This document shows positions 1 to 13,118 of a stretch of DNA of 64,000 nt, in pieces. The notes beneath the pieces are model-generated. The model saw only the letters and a list, made by a program, of their open reading frames with translations. It searched no databases and had not been told where the DNA came from. Positions within the stretch are counted from its first letter, which is position 1. Every line of letters begins with the position of its first letter. The stretch is from Theobroma cacao (lineage: Eukaryota; Streptophyta; Magnoliopsida; Malvales; Malvaceae): assembly GCF_000208745.1 (NCBI RefSeq), contig NC_030857.1, positions 5,902,746 to 5,966,745 of the forward strand, given 5' to 3'. Made by a program: the position numbers and the translations under genes.

Positions 1-3000
1 GGATATTGTGTCTTTTATAAAAAGTGGATATAGTGGATAAAAAAAAAACTTGGATATTGTGTTGGTTTATTGCTTATTTTCTATGAAAATATTGATGTTT
101 ACTCAAATTTGAGTTTATTGCCCATTTATTTGCTTGATCACCATTTAAATGTATCTAAGTATTTAGATGACACTTGAGAGAGTTAATCTAAATTAACTCT
201 TTTCTAAGTATTTTCTAAGTATTTCTTTGTTGGATTTATGAATCAACTGTCTATAATTGCTTTGCTTTTGATCATGTTTTCTTTGACAGTACCTGTTCCC
301 TAGTTCTACTTGTCTTGTGATATTGATCTTGAAAAAGAGAAGAAAACAATCTTCTCAGGATCTTGAATCGAACAGTGTGCTGATGCTTGCTTTGCTGTTG
401 GTTTCTTATGATTCTATGGGATGGAATGTCTTATTGCTTAATTAACTTAAAATATATATAGAGGGCAATGACTTAGCTTAATTATGGTCATTAGGAAAAG
501 AAAAATAATACATAGTCAATCATATGGTAACCCGGTCTTTGAAATCGACAATGTCTACTATGCATCATCAACTTTTTCCCTACCGAGCCAATCAGCTTTG
601 AACACATGCTTAAGCATAATGAACAATTGAACGACATTCCTGCTTCTTTTATAAAATTTGAAAAAGAAGTATGGAGGCAGCCATGTAGGCAGGGCTGGTG
701 AATATGAGGTGCTACTTGACCAAAAATCTCATGCTACAGGACCAAATAAAAGGTATGGCTTTTTTTTTCTGTACAGCAAGAAAACTGTCCTAAACCAATA
801 GCAAAGCCATACGAAAAAGACCGAACATATTCTCTTCCAAATCTTATCCCCCGCCCCCCCCCCCATATTATCTTTGATGGAGTATTTTTTTATCTTTTAC
901 TTACCCTTTTCCAGGACAATCCCATCATACAAATGGTGAGGAGGAGCCGAGTTGTTTCCCCCAACCATGTTTATATTTAGAAAAAAAAACCTTAAAAGAA
1001 CTAAAAAAAAAAAAACATTAAAAGGAATTGAGAAAGTTGCCCCTCAATCTATGGACCCTATTCAAGTTTGACACAACTTTTTTGTCTGCTGGCAGTCTAC
1101 AGATGAGAGCCAGCAGAAACCAAGGTGGCTCAACGCTTCACCAAGGGCCAATATCTCATTTCCCCCTCAATTCCCTATTAGCCGCCCCCAGTCTTGACTC
1201 TGTTCTTTGGTGACCCTTTCCATTTTTGTTACCTTTACCCGTACTCTCTCTTTCCTCCTGCCATCAAAACCCGCCCCACGTTTTTGTTCATTGGCCGTTG
1301 GCCTCTCCCATGCGCCACTTCCCATTGCCCACAAAGGCAATCAAATTGCCCCTTTGCTCATTTGCTACACCTTTGGCCCCAACCCGGCTTGACCCTCGCC
1401 TGCTCCCTGTCCTTCTCCCCACCTTCCTTTTAACCCCTTTTATTTCTTTTTTACCTCTTAGTTGTCTAAACAATCTATTCTTTAATTAATTAGGAGGACT
1501 CTCTTTATTATTGTCTTTGCTTAGCCTCTTAATTATTGTCTCGCCTCATTCAAATCCAAAGAATCTTCACATTTTTAATCTAGTCTAGTCTAATCTCCTT
1601 CCATTAATCAAGCTCATTAAACTTTTAATTAAGCCTGCCCTAACCTTGTCGCCACATGTATTACTTGAATAATAATCTTACTACTTAGTTTAATACCCTT
1701 GTTGTCACGGACCGACAACAAAATTTCCACAAATGGGTATTACTATTACTTTTTGTTTATCGTCTTATTCCATGTTCATAATGTAAATTTTACCAAATAT
1801 CTATTAATTTATAATTATAAAGTAAAAATTTACATTAGTTATATTTTCTAATTCGATTTATAAACTAAGGTTGGATATTAATATCCAAGGTGCTAATTAA
1901 ATAGGCAAAAGCGTTTGATCCGAAAGCAACTTATTTGCAACTTCCTAAGTCTTAGCATTATAAATCCATGCTCCTACCTTACCAATTGGACCATATCCCA
2001 TTTTTGACTTTGCAATGCTAGCTATAACATAATACTAATAAAAAAGAAGTATAAATATATAAATCTTGCTTGTTTTTTGGTGTCTTTCATCATGCAAGGA
2101 AAATGATTAAATTTCCATGCGGCCAAATTTTGTAGCCTTTTTTTCCCTCAACATGACTAGTCAATAGGACATGCCAGGCTATTTCGTGAACAAAGTGAAG
2201 CGACAAAGGCAGGTTCAGAAAGGCAACCACATTATTATCTTTTATGAAAATAGATATTTGATGATAATGATATTTCTTAGCTCTGATTTTTTTTAATTAT
2301 TTTTTGTGGTAGAAAATAATGAGAAAAAAAAAATATGACAAATATATTTAGACCCATACGAAAATTCTTATCTCTTTCGTCAAAAGTGATGAAAATTGAC
2401 AAATAATTCTATTTCCAACCTTAAATTTTTGGTTTAAATGATTTTAGTCTGTCAAACTTTACTTCTTTTTCATTTTTCTCCTTTGGTATGGAAAAAATGT
2501 CAAGATTTATTCAACATATCAAGTATAGGGAAACAAAAGAAAATCCTGCATGAACAATATTTAGGCAAAAGGGTTGTAGATATGACCCTCAAATAATAAA
2601 GTTTTTATTTTCTAATTCCTTTTGTGTAAGCTTAAATAAGTAAAAGGTAAGAATCGTTTTTGTCCTACTGAATTTAAAATCAGTGGCTAAATTACTTCAA
2701 GGTTATTGCTTGTAAGAAAGGATTTCTGATGCAACAATGATCCTTGACCGTACAGCTAGTCGTCTTATTAATTTTAGGGAAATATATAAATACGAAGGCT
2801 CGTATACCTATACTCAAGTCACATTCTTTGATCAATCAAACCACTTGCAAACATATCATTTTGTCTGGTAAATTTAATTATAAGATCAACGACGATTTCT
2901 TGTCAACGTTGAATGATTGAATTATCAACCTTACATACTAGGATATTAGTTAATTAATTTGAGAGATTAGGGAATTCAAATTTTTTTTTTAGCAAAAAAA

Positions 3001-3800
3001 TCATGCGTTAATTATTGAATTGAGACTTTTTTAATTATTTTTTTAAAGCTATGGGCTAGTTAAATGTTATCATAGTAAGAATAAACTTAAACGTAATCCA
3101 ATAAAGATAAAGAGGTAAAAGCATATTGGCTTTTTAAATGTTATTTTGTAGTCATTTGCTTTTTATCCAAATGAGTAAAAAAATGATTTCTCAGTCTGAC
3201 GAATCGGATACATTGCATCCATAAGAGGAAATTGGCTTTAAAATTGTTTGGGAGTACAGGAATTCAAAGTCACACTGTTGATAATGGTACTCTTTTTTTC
3301 CCCAGATACCAACACTTTTGTCTTCCAGGAAAGTTACCATCCAGCCAGTGTTTAACTAATCACTGGATTAGCTTTATGAAAGCCACATGAATACTAAGCC
3401 GATAAAACAAATCCCTTTGGCAGGAACTTTACTCATCATCAGAATACATTTAAATAGATGAATACCCAGCACCAAAAGTGGATGGATCCTTCGTTTGTAA
3501 GAAGGATGAGTAGTGAAAATATATAAAAAAAAAAAAGGTGGACGGTATAACCTTAAATGGTGTATATTTATTTAGCCTGATGCGATCTGCAAAATAATCG
3601 TGTGGCTATAGGGGAACCCTACTTGCCTTCTTGACCCACCACCGCAGCCACTTGAGCCGACGCGACGCCAACCATCGAGCCAAAACAAAATTTCTCTCTC
3701 ATGAAAAAAGGGAGATTAAACAAACAATCTGTAAAGAGAAAAACAGCTTTGATGTCGCTAGATTTATAATGCAATCGTGCAATCGTTTAGGGTCCCATTT
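1..3800. other. Gene-free region upstream of nitrate reductase
   Basis: No convincing gene is visible. The stretch is AT-rich with homopolymers. There is a C-run near 846-866, A-runs near 986-1018, and a pyrimidine-rich, relatively GC-rich block at about 1140-1440. That block contains several overlapping short open frames on both strands, none of which I recognise. A tRNA-like segment near 1905-2000 is listed separately. The last few hundred bases are the presumed nitrate reductase promoter. Confidence 0.6.
1905..2000 (-). repeat. Degenerate tRNA-like / SINE-head-like segment
   Basis: On the minus strand the block TGGTCCAATTGG fits the Pol III A-box form (TRGYNNARNNGG). About 60 bases downstream, CTTTCGGATCA partly matches the B-box (GGTTCGANTCC). 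A GCAT/ATGC mini-stem around TTATA lies between them. The acceptor ends do not pair convincingly, so this is not a functional tRNA. It could be a decayed tRNA gene or the head of a tRNA-derived SINE. No A-tail or target duplication was found. Confidence 0.3.
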
Positions 3801-3829
3801 TCTCTTGACACGGTTCTACCCCACGAGCC

Positions 3830-3837
3830 TATATAAA
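3830..3837 (+). promoter_or_regulatory. TATA box of nitrate reductase gene
   Basis: TATATAAA lies 163 bp before the ATG in a locally GC-richer context. A start site around 3860-3870 would give a 5' UTR of about 130-140 nt. That UTR is almost pure purine (GA-rich) between 3897 and 3960. Confidence 0.65.
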
Positions 3838-4000
3838 GCCTTCACCCAAGCTTCGTTCATTTTCTCAGAGGAACTCAAATCCCAAAAAAAAAGGGTATAG
3901 AGTGAAAAAGAAGTAGAAAAGAAAAGGAAAAAAAGAGTGAGAGAAAAGAAAAGAGGTTTTTGCTTTCTTTCCTCCTTCTCTTTTCAAGTAACGCTCCATT

Positions 4001-7000
4001 ATGGCGGCTTCGGTCGACAATCGACAATTCAGGCGCCTTGAACCGGCTTTGAACGGTGTTTTTAAGCCCTTGAAGCCCGGTCCAACCCCAACCCACCGCC
4101 CTGTGAAACATGTTTTCGTGGACCAAGATTATGACTCTTCCAGCGAAGATGAAGAGAATGAGGCAAACCATTACAAAGACATGATCATCAAATCCAACAG
4201 GGAGCTTGAACAGTCCATCTTGGATCCTAGAGACGAAGCAACCGCTGATAACTGGATCGAGCGTAACCCTTCCATGGTCCGTCTCACAGGGAAACACCCT
4301 TTCAACTCTGAAGCCCCCTTGAACCGTCTCATGCACCACGGCTTTATCACCCCTGTTCCTCTTCACTACGTCCGTAACCATGGTCCAGTCCCTAAAGCTT
4401 CATGGGACGACTGGACTGTCGAAGTGACCGGTTTGGTTAAAAGGCCGATGAAGTTAACCATGGACCAGCTTGTCAACGAGTTTCAAAGCCGTGAGTTCCC
4501 GGTTACCCTCGTTTGCGCTGGAAACAGACGTAAAGAACAAAACATGATTAAACAAACGATTGGCTTCAACTGGGGCGCTGCCGGAGTTTCCACTTCGGTG
4601 TGGAGAGGTGTACCATTGTGTGACGTGCTCAAGCGATGTGGGATCTTTAGTAAGAGACATGGGGCCCTCAATGTGTGTTTTGAAGGGGCTGAGGATTTGC
4701 CAGGTGGCGGTGGTTCCAAGTATGGAACTAGCATAAAGAAGGAGTTTGCTATGGACCCGTCTCGGGATATTATCTTAGCTTACATGCAAAACGGTGAGTG
4801 TTTAGCTCCTGATCATGGCTTCCCTGTTCGGATGATCATTCCAGGGTTTATTGGTGGGAGAATGGTGAAATGGTTGAAGAGAATTATCGTTACCACCCCA
4901 GAATCTGAGAATTATTATCACTATAAAGATAATAGAGTGCTTCCTTCTCATGTTGACGCAGAGCTAGCCAACGCTGAAGGTACATAGAAAAAAAGGAAGA
5001 AGTTTTACATTTTCTATTAATAGAGCAGTAAAATTACCTTGCATGGGAAAATGCTGATAATGAAACATGTGATGTAATGTTCGCAGCTTGGTGGTATAAG
5101 CCAGAATACATCATCAATGAGTTGAACATCAACTCGGTGATAACGACACCTTGTCAGGAAGAGATCTTGCCAATCAACTCATGGACGACTCAGAGGCCAT
5201 ACAATATGAGGGGCTATGCATATTCCGGTGAGTTAACAGAGATTTGTTTTTCAAATTTTCTCGCTTTTTTTAGGCTTTGTTTTCAAAGGGAATCTTTTGG
5301 TCTTTGTCTCCAATTGGAATCATCCGTACAAAAGACCTCGACATGGTTTGCGTTAGCTTAGGTCCATGCACCACTACAAAACTGGACAAGACTTAAGGTT
5401 GTCCTCTAATAGATGCCCCTTGCCTATTTTTTTAATTCATCCGATCGATGGGGAACCTTTTGTCGTAAGTACTGTAGATTTTGGTGCACATGAAAAACCT
5501 TGATCATCATTTTTTTTTCCATAAAATGCTACTTTTGTTTGTTGGCTTGACTTACATCAAATCCTTTGGAATTTTTTTTAATTTGGCTTTTGGCCGTCAT
5601 ATTGATAGGAACATGGGACAGATACAATGTGTTTTCTTTTTTTTGGGCTTATCATTTGGTGAGAATAGCTGCTGGTTTCAGTGCCAAATCTCAAGAACCC
5701 CGTAAAACTTTGAAGAGCCAATCTTTCTAAAGAGAAATGATTTCTTTGCAAATGGCAATTTCTGTTCTGACATTACCGACAAAGACTAAAATTTATTTTA
5801 AGTTTAATGGAAGAGAAATCAAAGACGTCAGGGAAAATGTAAAATGGCAAAGTCGTTTGGTTGAAAACTTGTGTGCTGGAGAGTGCAAGTTGTGTTTTCC
5901 CGTTGTGGGAAGAGTCGTGGAAATGAAAGTAATCTCCTACATTAACGTGCTTTGTTTTTCCTGGGGTGAAATTGACAACAGGTGGAGGGAAGAAGGTGAC
6001 ACGTGTTGAAGTGACAATGGACGGTGGTGAAACGTGGCAAGTGTGCACGCTGGACCACCCTGAGAAACCCAACAAGTATGGCAAATTCTGGTGCTGGTGC
6101 TTCTGGTCGCTGGAGGTGGAGGTGCTCGATCTGCTTGGAGCCAAGGAGATAGCGGTTCGAGCCTGGGATGAGACCCTCAACACCCAGCCCGAGAAGCTCA
6201 TTTGGAATGTCATGGTAAGAACTTTTTTATGGCTTTTTTTATATATGTTTTTTTTTAAGGATAAATACCGAGTATATTCTGTAGTAGTAGTAGTAGGGAA
6301 GTAGCTATCACATCAATCTTGATCATCCAGTGCAGTTCTGACACGTGTCAACAAAGGGTCGAAAGTGGCTTGTAGGACACTTGCGGCCCATTGGGGATAG
6401 CCAGCTAATGTTAGGTTAGTTGGCTGGAGCCATAAGTCCCTACTAGCCCCTGCATGGAGGAGGCTATGGCGTGTGGTGGGATTGTGTGCCTTCATATCCA
6501 CCCCATGGGGTTACTTCTAAGGCCAAAAAAAAGACGAAAAACAATTTAAAGTTTAACTAAAAATCAAAAACAAACAAAGAGCCAGATACTCTTTTATAGT
6601 GTCTGATTCTAATTTTGCATAAAAAATATTTAATTTTTTACAAAATTAAGAGCTTATTTGATTTAATTTTTTAAATTTAAGAGTTATTATAAAATTTTAT
6701 AAAAATAATAACTTTTAAAATTAAATTAAAATTATTTGATAAAATTTTTATAAATTTTTTAGAAATTATAATTTTATTAAATTATTATAAAAAATATTTT
6801 TTTTGAGAAGGTAATATTATAATTATTTTTAACAGATTGAGATATTTTTAAAATAAAAATAAAAATTTTCTTATATTTTTAAAAGAAGAGAAAAAAAAAT
6901 TCTTTATAGGAGTTTTTCTTAAATTTTTTTTTAAAAATTTTATTTTTTAAAAAAAATTAATTTTTTTAAAAACTTCTCAAAATTTAAATTTAGTCTTATT

Positions 7001-8465
7001 TTTACTTTTAAGAAGTAAATAAGATGAAAAAAAATCATGCTAAACAAGTACTAAGAATGCATAGTTATTTTTTAAGGGAAAAATAAATGGATGAGCTCTA
7101 ATGGATTTAATGAATGGTTTCATAATGTAACAGGGAATGATGAACAACTGCTGGTTCCGTGTAAAAACAAACATATGCAAGCCACACAAAGGAGAAATCG
7201 GCATTGTTTTCGAGCACCCAACGTTGCCAGGCAACCAATCCGGCGGATGGATGGCAAAGGAACGACACCTCGAAAAATCGGCCGATGCAAACCCAAGTCT
7301 GAAGAAGAGTGTCTCATCTCCTTTCATGAACACTGCCTCCAAAACGTTTTCGATGTCCGAGGTCAATAAACACAACTCCGCTGATTCTGCTTGGATCGTC
7401 GTCCACGGTCACGTTTACGATTGCACTCGGTTCCTCAAGGATCACCCTGGTGGCACCGACAGTATTCTGATCAACGCTGGAACCGATTGCACCGAAGAAT
7501 TTGACGCAATTCACTCCGACAAAGCCAAGAAAATGCTAGAAGATTATCGGATCGGTGAGATGATCACGACGGGTTATGCTTCGGACTCGTCTACGTCATC
7601 GCCTAATAACTCCGTGCATGGGGCATCGAACTTGAGCTTTTTAGCTCCTATTAAAGAAGTTGCGCCAACAAGACCTGTAGCGCTGGTTCCACGTGAGAAA
7701 ATCCCATGCAAACTCGTCGAAAAAACATCAATCTCTCACGATGTTCGTTTGTTCAGATTTGCACTGCCATCGGAAGATCAAGTTCTAGGATTACCCGTTG
7801 GGAAGCACATATTTCTGTGTGCTACTATCGATGATAAGCTTTGCATGAGAGCCTACACCCCAACTAGCACCATTGATGAAGTGGGCCACTTTGATCTAGT
7901 GGTCAAGGTTTATTTCAAAGGGGTGCACCCGAAATTCCCTAACGGAGGGCTCATGTCACAACATTTGGACTCTCTGCCACTAGGGTCATTTCTAGACGTG
8001 AAGGGTCCTTTGGGTCACATTGAATATACGTGCCGTGGCAATTTCATGGTTCATGGCAAACCCAAGTTTGCCAAGAAGCTGGCAATGTTGGCTGGTGGGA
8101 CAGGTATCACGCCAATTTATCAAGTCATTCAAGCTATCTTGAAGGACCCCGAGGACGAGACAGAGATGTATGTGGTGTACGCGAACCGAACAGAGGACGA
8201 TATTTTGCTGAAAGAGGAGCTGGATGGTTGGGCTAAGAAGCATGATAGGTTGAAGGTGTGGTACGTGGTGCAAGAATCTATCAGGGAAGGATGGCAATAT
8301 AGCTTGGGATTCATCACGGAGAGTATTCTGAGGGAGCACATCCCGGAGGGGTCCAACGACACTCTTGCCTTGGCTTGTGGGCCGCCGCCAATGATTCAGT
8401 TTGCCGTGCAACCTAATTTGGAGAAGATGAACTATGACGTCAAGGATTCTTTGTTGGTTTTTTAA
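4001..8465 (+). CDS. NADH nitrate reductase, four exons
   Basis: Reduces nitrate to nitrite with NADH in the cytosol, the first step of nitrate assimilation. Exons read as 4001-4979, 5087-5227, 5982-6214 and 7134-8465. All three introns are GT-AG and the joined frame is open for 894 codons, within the usual plant length of about 900. Domains in order: an acidic N-terminus (about 41-56); a molybdopterin domain with the Mo-ligand Cys172 in [10 protein letters not shown]; a dimerisation domain; hinge 1 with KSVSSP, whose Ser512 matches the known 14-3-3/phosphorylation site; cytochrome b5 with heme ligands His555 (HPGG) and His578; an FAD domain with RAYTPTS at about 690; and an NADH domain with GGTGITP at about 772 and Cys866 in CGPPPM. 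The protein ends in the family-typical SLLVF. Nothing looks broken. Intron 3 (919 bp) carries an AT-rich insertion. Confidence 0.97.
6640..7065. repeat. AT-rich MITE-like block in nitrate reductase intron 3
   Basis: About 400 bp of nearly pure A/T sits inside the third intron, unlike introns 1 and 2. The left edge (GAGCTTATTTG) and the reverse complement of the right edge (AGTACTTGTTTAGC) resemble the short ends of hAT-type MITEs. The interior is full of A-run/T-run pairs that could fold back. No clean target duplication was found, so the call is tentative. Confidence 0.35.
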
Positions 8466-11369
8466 AATTATGATAAGTCTTGTGGGATGGATGGGATCAT
8501 GCAGTTTGTGTATATATGAATATTATAATCCCTTTGCTTTATTTATTTTCTTTTTCTTTTTTGTTTTTGTTTTAAATTTGTTTAATCCACTGTTCCTTGT
8601 ATTAGTCTTATTTTTCCCCCTTGAAAAGTAGAAAGGCAGTTGCTGGAAAAGATTGACTTTTCTCTTTAGTCTTTTCAATGAGCAGCAACAGCTCAGTTAG
8701 AGTAGTACTTCTCTTGTAGAGAATGATGTATATATATAAATCAAGGGTGCTGTTCAATTCAAAAGAAGAAAAATCTTCTTGTGTCAAGTTCTATATATAT
8801 ATCGTTTTCATCATAAAAAATAATTCCAAAGTCTTGGCTGAAATATCTAAATTTTATACAACTAACTTCAGAGATTATTTAATTGGTGAGAGGTTTTGTT
8901 TGTCATCATCGTGGTCTGAGTATGATTTTTTTGAATTTCTCTTTCAACTCAAATTAACGTTAGTTTTGGGTTAGGGATTCAAAGTATACATAGTGAGCAG
9001 TATGAGTACATCCCACTCGCTGACCAATGAATTTATTTGAAGTTGATGGCACTCTGGCAAACAGGGACAACTAACATGGATTGAGCAGTGAGGAAACAGT
9101 GAAGGATGATAGCTTAGAGGAAAACAAACGCAGTTTCAAATTTTCTTTAATCGATTTGTTTGTGTAATTCAAATATATTCATCGATTCCCATTTCACTAA
9201 CTACTTGATTATATCTAAGAAAAAGTCGCTTCACAAAAGTTTAACAATGATGAGTCTAATGTAAATTGGGCTTTCTATACATGATAAGTTGTTCTCTAGC
9301 AAATGATACTAAAATTTTCTTTGCCGTATTCAGAACCAACCAGTAAATATGCAGACAGCAAGTTTACGTGCAGTTCTGCAGGAGTACTGAAAAATGGAAA
9401 AAAGAAACATCTATGTGACATATCGGAGTACAAAGCTTAGTCTCCTTATTTGACTGATTTAGGCTGCTACCAATCACCATACAACCGGATTAATTATCCT
9501 ATACAGAGATCACGACAAAGCCAAGGTGACATAGTCATTAAACACGAAAACCTACCAAACCTTATACCTAGTTAAGTTACGGGTTTTGACAGTGATGCTT
9601 CGTGTGTTTATTGGCTTGGACACCATTTTTTTTCTTGCAAAGAAAAGGGGGTTTGGAGACTTGATTCTGTAATCCCACTTGAAGAAAATGCTACCGACCT
9701 TAAATTCCTGCATTGACCAAAACAGCAAGTTGAAGTTCAGTGCACTTATTAAGACTAGAGATAGCGTTGCAATTGGTTATTTACACACCATAAGTATGTA
9801 CAGAAATTCTATATAAAAAAGTCTTCGAATTTTCATCCACGTGAATTATTTGCAATCGAAACAGTAGAGAGAAAAGACTAGAAATTTCCTTCACCACAAG
9901 AAGCTAGCCGAAAGTCAGGATTTTGTTTTTCTCCCCACAAATTCCTGTAGAATATCTTACTCTGCAAAACTAATACTTAAGCAACCAAGAGGTACCTTTC
10001 ACTTAGTACTCTGGATATATTCCGTATGCCTTCTCTGATATTTATAAATCTCCACACAAATTTTATGTGGTCTTTGCTTTAATTTGTATTCGTCTATAAA
10101 ATGAGCAAAAACACGTAACAAACTGACCAAAGGCAGCAAGTTGCATAAATCCAGAAATTTCATACTGCAAAATAAACCTCTCCAAAAATATAAAAATTTC
10201 ACGAACGGTATAGAGTACGGAGACAGAATGTGACATGTGTGTGCCCCGATAAACCCGACCCACTGTCATCGCTAGACACCAAAAAAACACCGCGAGCCAG
10301 AATGGGGGAATGAAGCGTGAATTAGAGCAGCGTGGGTCCAAGAGCAGTGCCTTTTTTGGCCACCGCCGCGTCCGATAGCTGCGTTGGCTACTCCTCTCGC
10401 CGTGAGCCAAATTGACTAACCCATTGCTTTGGCATTGCAACCTTTGTGGTTCCTTGGAATGTTGAAGGGTCACCTTCTGCTTAGTTTCCGCGCTCGCCTT
10501 ACATTGGCCCCCCCTTCCCTGATCTTTTGTCTTTATTCAATTCACGCTTGAAAACTTGAGATCTTTCCCCCAGCTGCTCTTCTATTTAATTCATTAAAAA
10601 TATTTCAAATCTGACTTTATTTAAGTAGGTGGGAATCAAACCAGCAAATCATTTCATGCTGTTACTCACCTCAGTTTGAGTGCTGCGGTCAAATACATTA
10701 ATATAAATTTGTACTACTCCATAGATTGTTTTTGTGTTTTTCTAACTTTTTTTTATGGTAACAACATCTCATTTTACATTATATTTTACTGCTGGCTCTC
10801 TAGGAGCTCCCCTGAATCTCCTATTTTTTTAATGTGGCATGTTGTTTTTGAAGAATCTTTTCAGCTACAACTTGCCTGCCCTGGTGGGAATCTCCTTATT
10901 ACCAGTCACTACACATCTTGTTACAAGCAGTTAAACCAAGTTGGCGAAATTAATCTCAAATCCAAATGATTCTTTGGTTAAGTTGAGGACCACATATGCA
11001 TGCTGAATCAACCAGATTTTGATTAATCGTTAAGAAATTCAATCCAGTGTTGAATATAAAGAAGAAACATTTATGAAGAGGTAGAAATGGCCAATGAAGA
11101 AATTTCCAACTGATCTGTAAGTCAGCAATTCACTAGGAGTGTTCGACCTCAAAACAAAAATATTTGTCACCCAACAAAAATCCTACTATGTGAAAACCAC
11201 CTTGGTTTTTCAGTTCTTTAATTGTACATTGCTGCAATGTGTGAATGGCCCTCAATTAAAAAATTGGTAGATGGACAAATTTTAGTAGAACACTTGCACT
11301 TTATTCCTAAAAGTTCCTTTGACTACTATAGAAAGAATGCACTTTAATGAACTAGCTAGCAATGATGAT

Positions 11370-11416
<47 letters not shown>

Positions 11417-11552
11417 NNNNNNNNNNNNNNNNNNNNNNNNNNNNNNNNNNNNNNNNNNNNNNNNNNNNNNNNNNNNNNNNNNNNNNNNNNNNNNNNNNNN
11501 NNNNNNNNNNNNNNNNNNNNNNNNNNNNNNNNNNNNNNNNNNNNNNNNNNNN

Positions 11553-11610
<58 letters not shown>

Positions 11611-13113
11611 AGCATTTAAGAAAGCTTAATACATTAAATTTATATTTAGCAAAGGAAGCCTATGAGCCAAGCTTGGGAAACTATGGGCTTTAGCCGCTCT
11701 TGCGCCAGAAAAAATATATAATTGGAGTTCAAATTTTAAGAAAAGTTACGTAACAAATAAAAGAAAAAAACAAGTACGCAATTGCTGAAATAAACGTCAT
11801 AGATTATTTTTAATTATCTTGGAAGTATCATTAGGATAATTTAATTGGTTGAAATGTAAGTGGCATGTTTGTCGGCAGGATAGAATATTGAAAGTCCGCA
11901 CAATTTGGAAATAGCCTCCAAACACTTTGGGTGGTAGTAGCATTTGATCATTTTATATATTTATTTTATTTGTTTTAACAGTTTGATGCTCCGCTGTCTA
12001 GTGGCCATGGGCAGCAATTTTAATTTGGCCTGTTACTTTCCCAACCCCTGTGGACTGTGGGCGTCTAATTAACAATGCAGAAGAAATTGTAAGTTGCATT
12101 TTCTTTACTTAATTTTATATATATATATATATATATAAAACAGGGTAGTAGCCATTCTTGTATTCTTCTAGTGTGTTAAAATACCCTAAAGACAATGTGA
12201 TCTTTGGAAACAAATGGATTACTCTTATGGTGCTTTTGATTATAGATATATACACTATTGTTAACTTGAGAAGCTGTTAATTATGATTAAGATTTAGATA
12301 AACAGATTTTGCGCTGGCATTGGAAACCCCCTATTTCTCCGTTTTTCAGTGGTCAAGTCGCCTTTCTTAAGTCGCTCCCATTTGTGTATAGTATTTGAAT
12401 GCAATAATAGTTTCTGACAAGTGGTATGTTCAGCTTTTGTGCAACTACATCACAATAGGGAGCCAAAGATTTCTAAGGGGAACAAATGGCTGTCTTAATG
12501 TTGATAACAAAGTCTAACCAATCGACATTGCTGGTTCCGAACACGAGATGGCTGTCAGAATTTATGTGGGCAACTTGCTTCTAACTCCCCAGTTGATATT
12601 TTTCTACGCCTTGAGAACGACTTTCTGATGTTAATATATTCAAACTAAACATCTTACACACAACTGCGCGTCTGGTTGGAACGATGGAAGAGTATCGAAC
12701 GACAAAAAGCTTTCGAGCAAGATGTACAAATTAACCAATGGCCCGTTGAGAGAGATTTGCGTAGACAGAGTAATTAGATAAAGGATGATAATTTTCATAT
12801 TTTGTGGTGGACAGCTCGAAAATGTGGATAAGGCAGAGAGGCGTTGGCAGGACCAGTACTGCCTCATTGTCATTGGCTTTCTGCATTTGTCAATCACATT
12901 CAAAGATCATAATCTTTTGACACCCAAAACCTTGAGGAAGCTCACTGAGGTACTTGGGACTGGAAAGACATGAAAGGACCTTAGCTCGTGCTCACAGGAG
13001 TTGGGACGCTGAAAATTTTTCAGATTTTTCAAGCTTCCTCCTTTTTCTTGCCTTGTTTTTCTCCACTTAATTGGTTTATGTTACAATACAGAAGTGAGCT
13101 TGATTTGTTACGG
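8466..13113. other. Gene-poor region between nitrate reductase and the gypsy element
   Basis: It begins with the nitrate reductase 3' UTR. No protein family is recognisable afterwards. A relatively GC-rich stretch at about 10,200-10,520 contains a 136-codon minus-strand frame with no recognised motif, which I do not call a gene. Short AT microsatellites occur near 8774-8800 and 12,117-12,137. The large (AT)n tract is listed separately. Confidence 0.55.
11373..11608. repeat. (AT)n microsatellite spanning an assembly gap
   Basis: Uninterrupted AT dinucleotides run from 11,373 to 11,416, then 136 Ns (11,417-11,552), then AT dinucleotides again to 11,608. The true tract is probably one long (AT)n array that could not be assembled. 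Reading frames crossing it as IYIYIY are artefacts. Confidence 0.95.
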
Positions 13114-13118
13114 TGGAT

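Noticed and set aside
1028..1489. Cluster of overlapping open frames on both strands in a C-rich block
   Set aside because: Low-complexity Pro/Ser/Leu-type translations, no domain, no splice context. The frames follow from base composition.
3875..4381. 168-codon minus-strand frame over the nitrate reductase start
   Set aside because: Antisense shadow of exon 1. Its translation has no recognised motif, while the plus strand is clearly nitrate reductase.
8651..8680. Possible nitrate-responsive element downstream of nitrate reductase
   Set aside because: GACTTTT...AGTC is only loosely similar to the TGACCCTT-N10-AAGAG form; the AAGAG half is absent. TGACCCTTT at 1,212 also lacks the second half.
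10063..10473. 136-codon minus-strand frame
   Set aside because: No recognisable family, mixed composition, no partner exons or promoter signals. Not enough for a gene call.
10628..10680. tRNA T-arm-like TGGTTTGATTCCCACC on minus
   Set aside because: No A-box or cloverleaf partner upstream.
11319..11693. Open frames reading IYIYIY through the N gap
   Set aside because: Translation of an (AT)n microsatellite and unknown bases.
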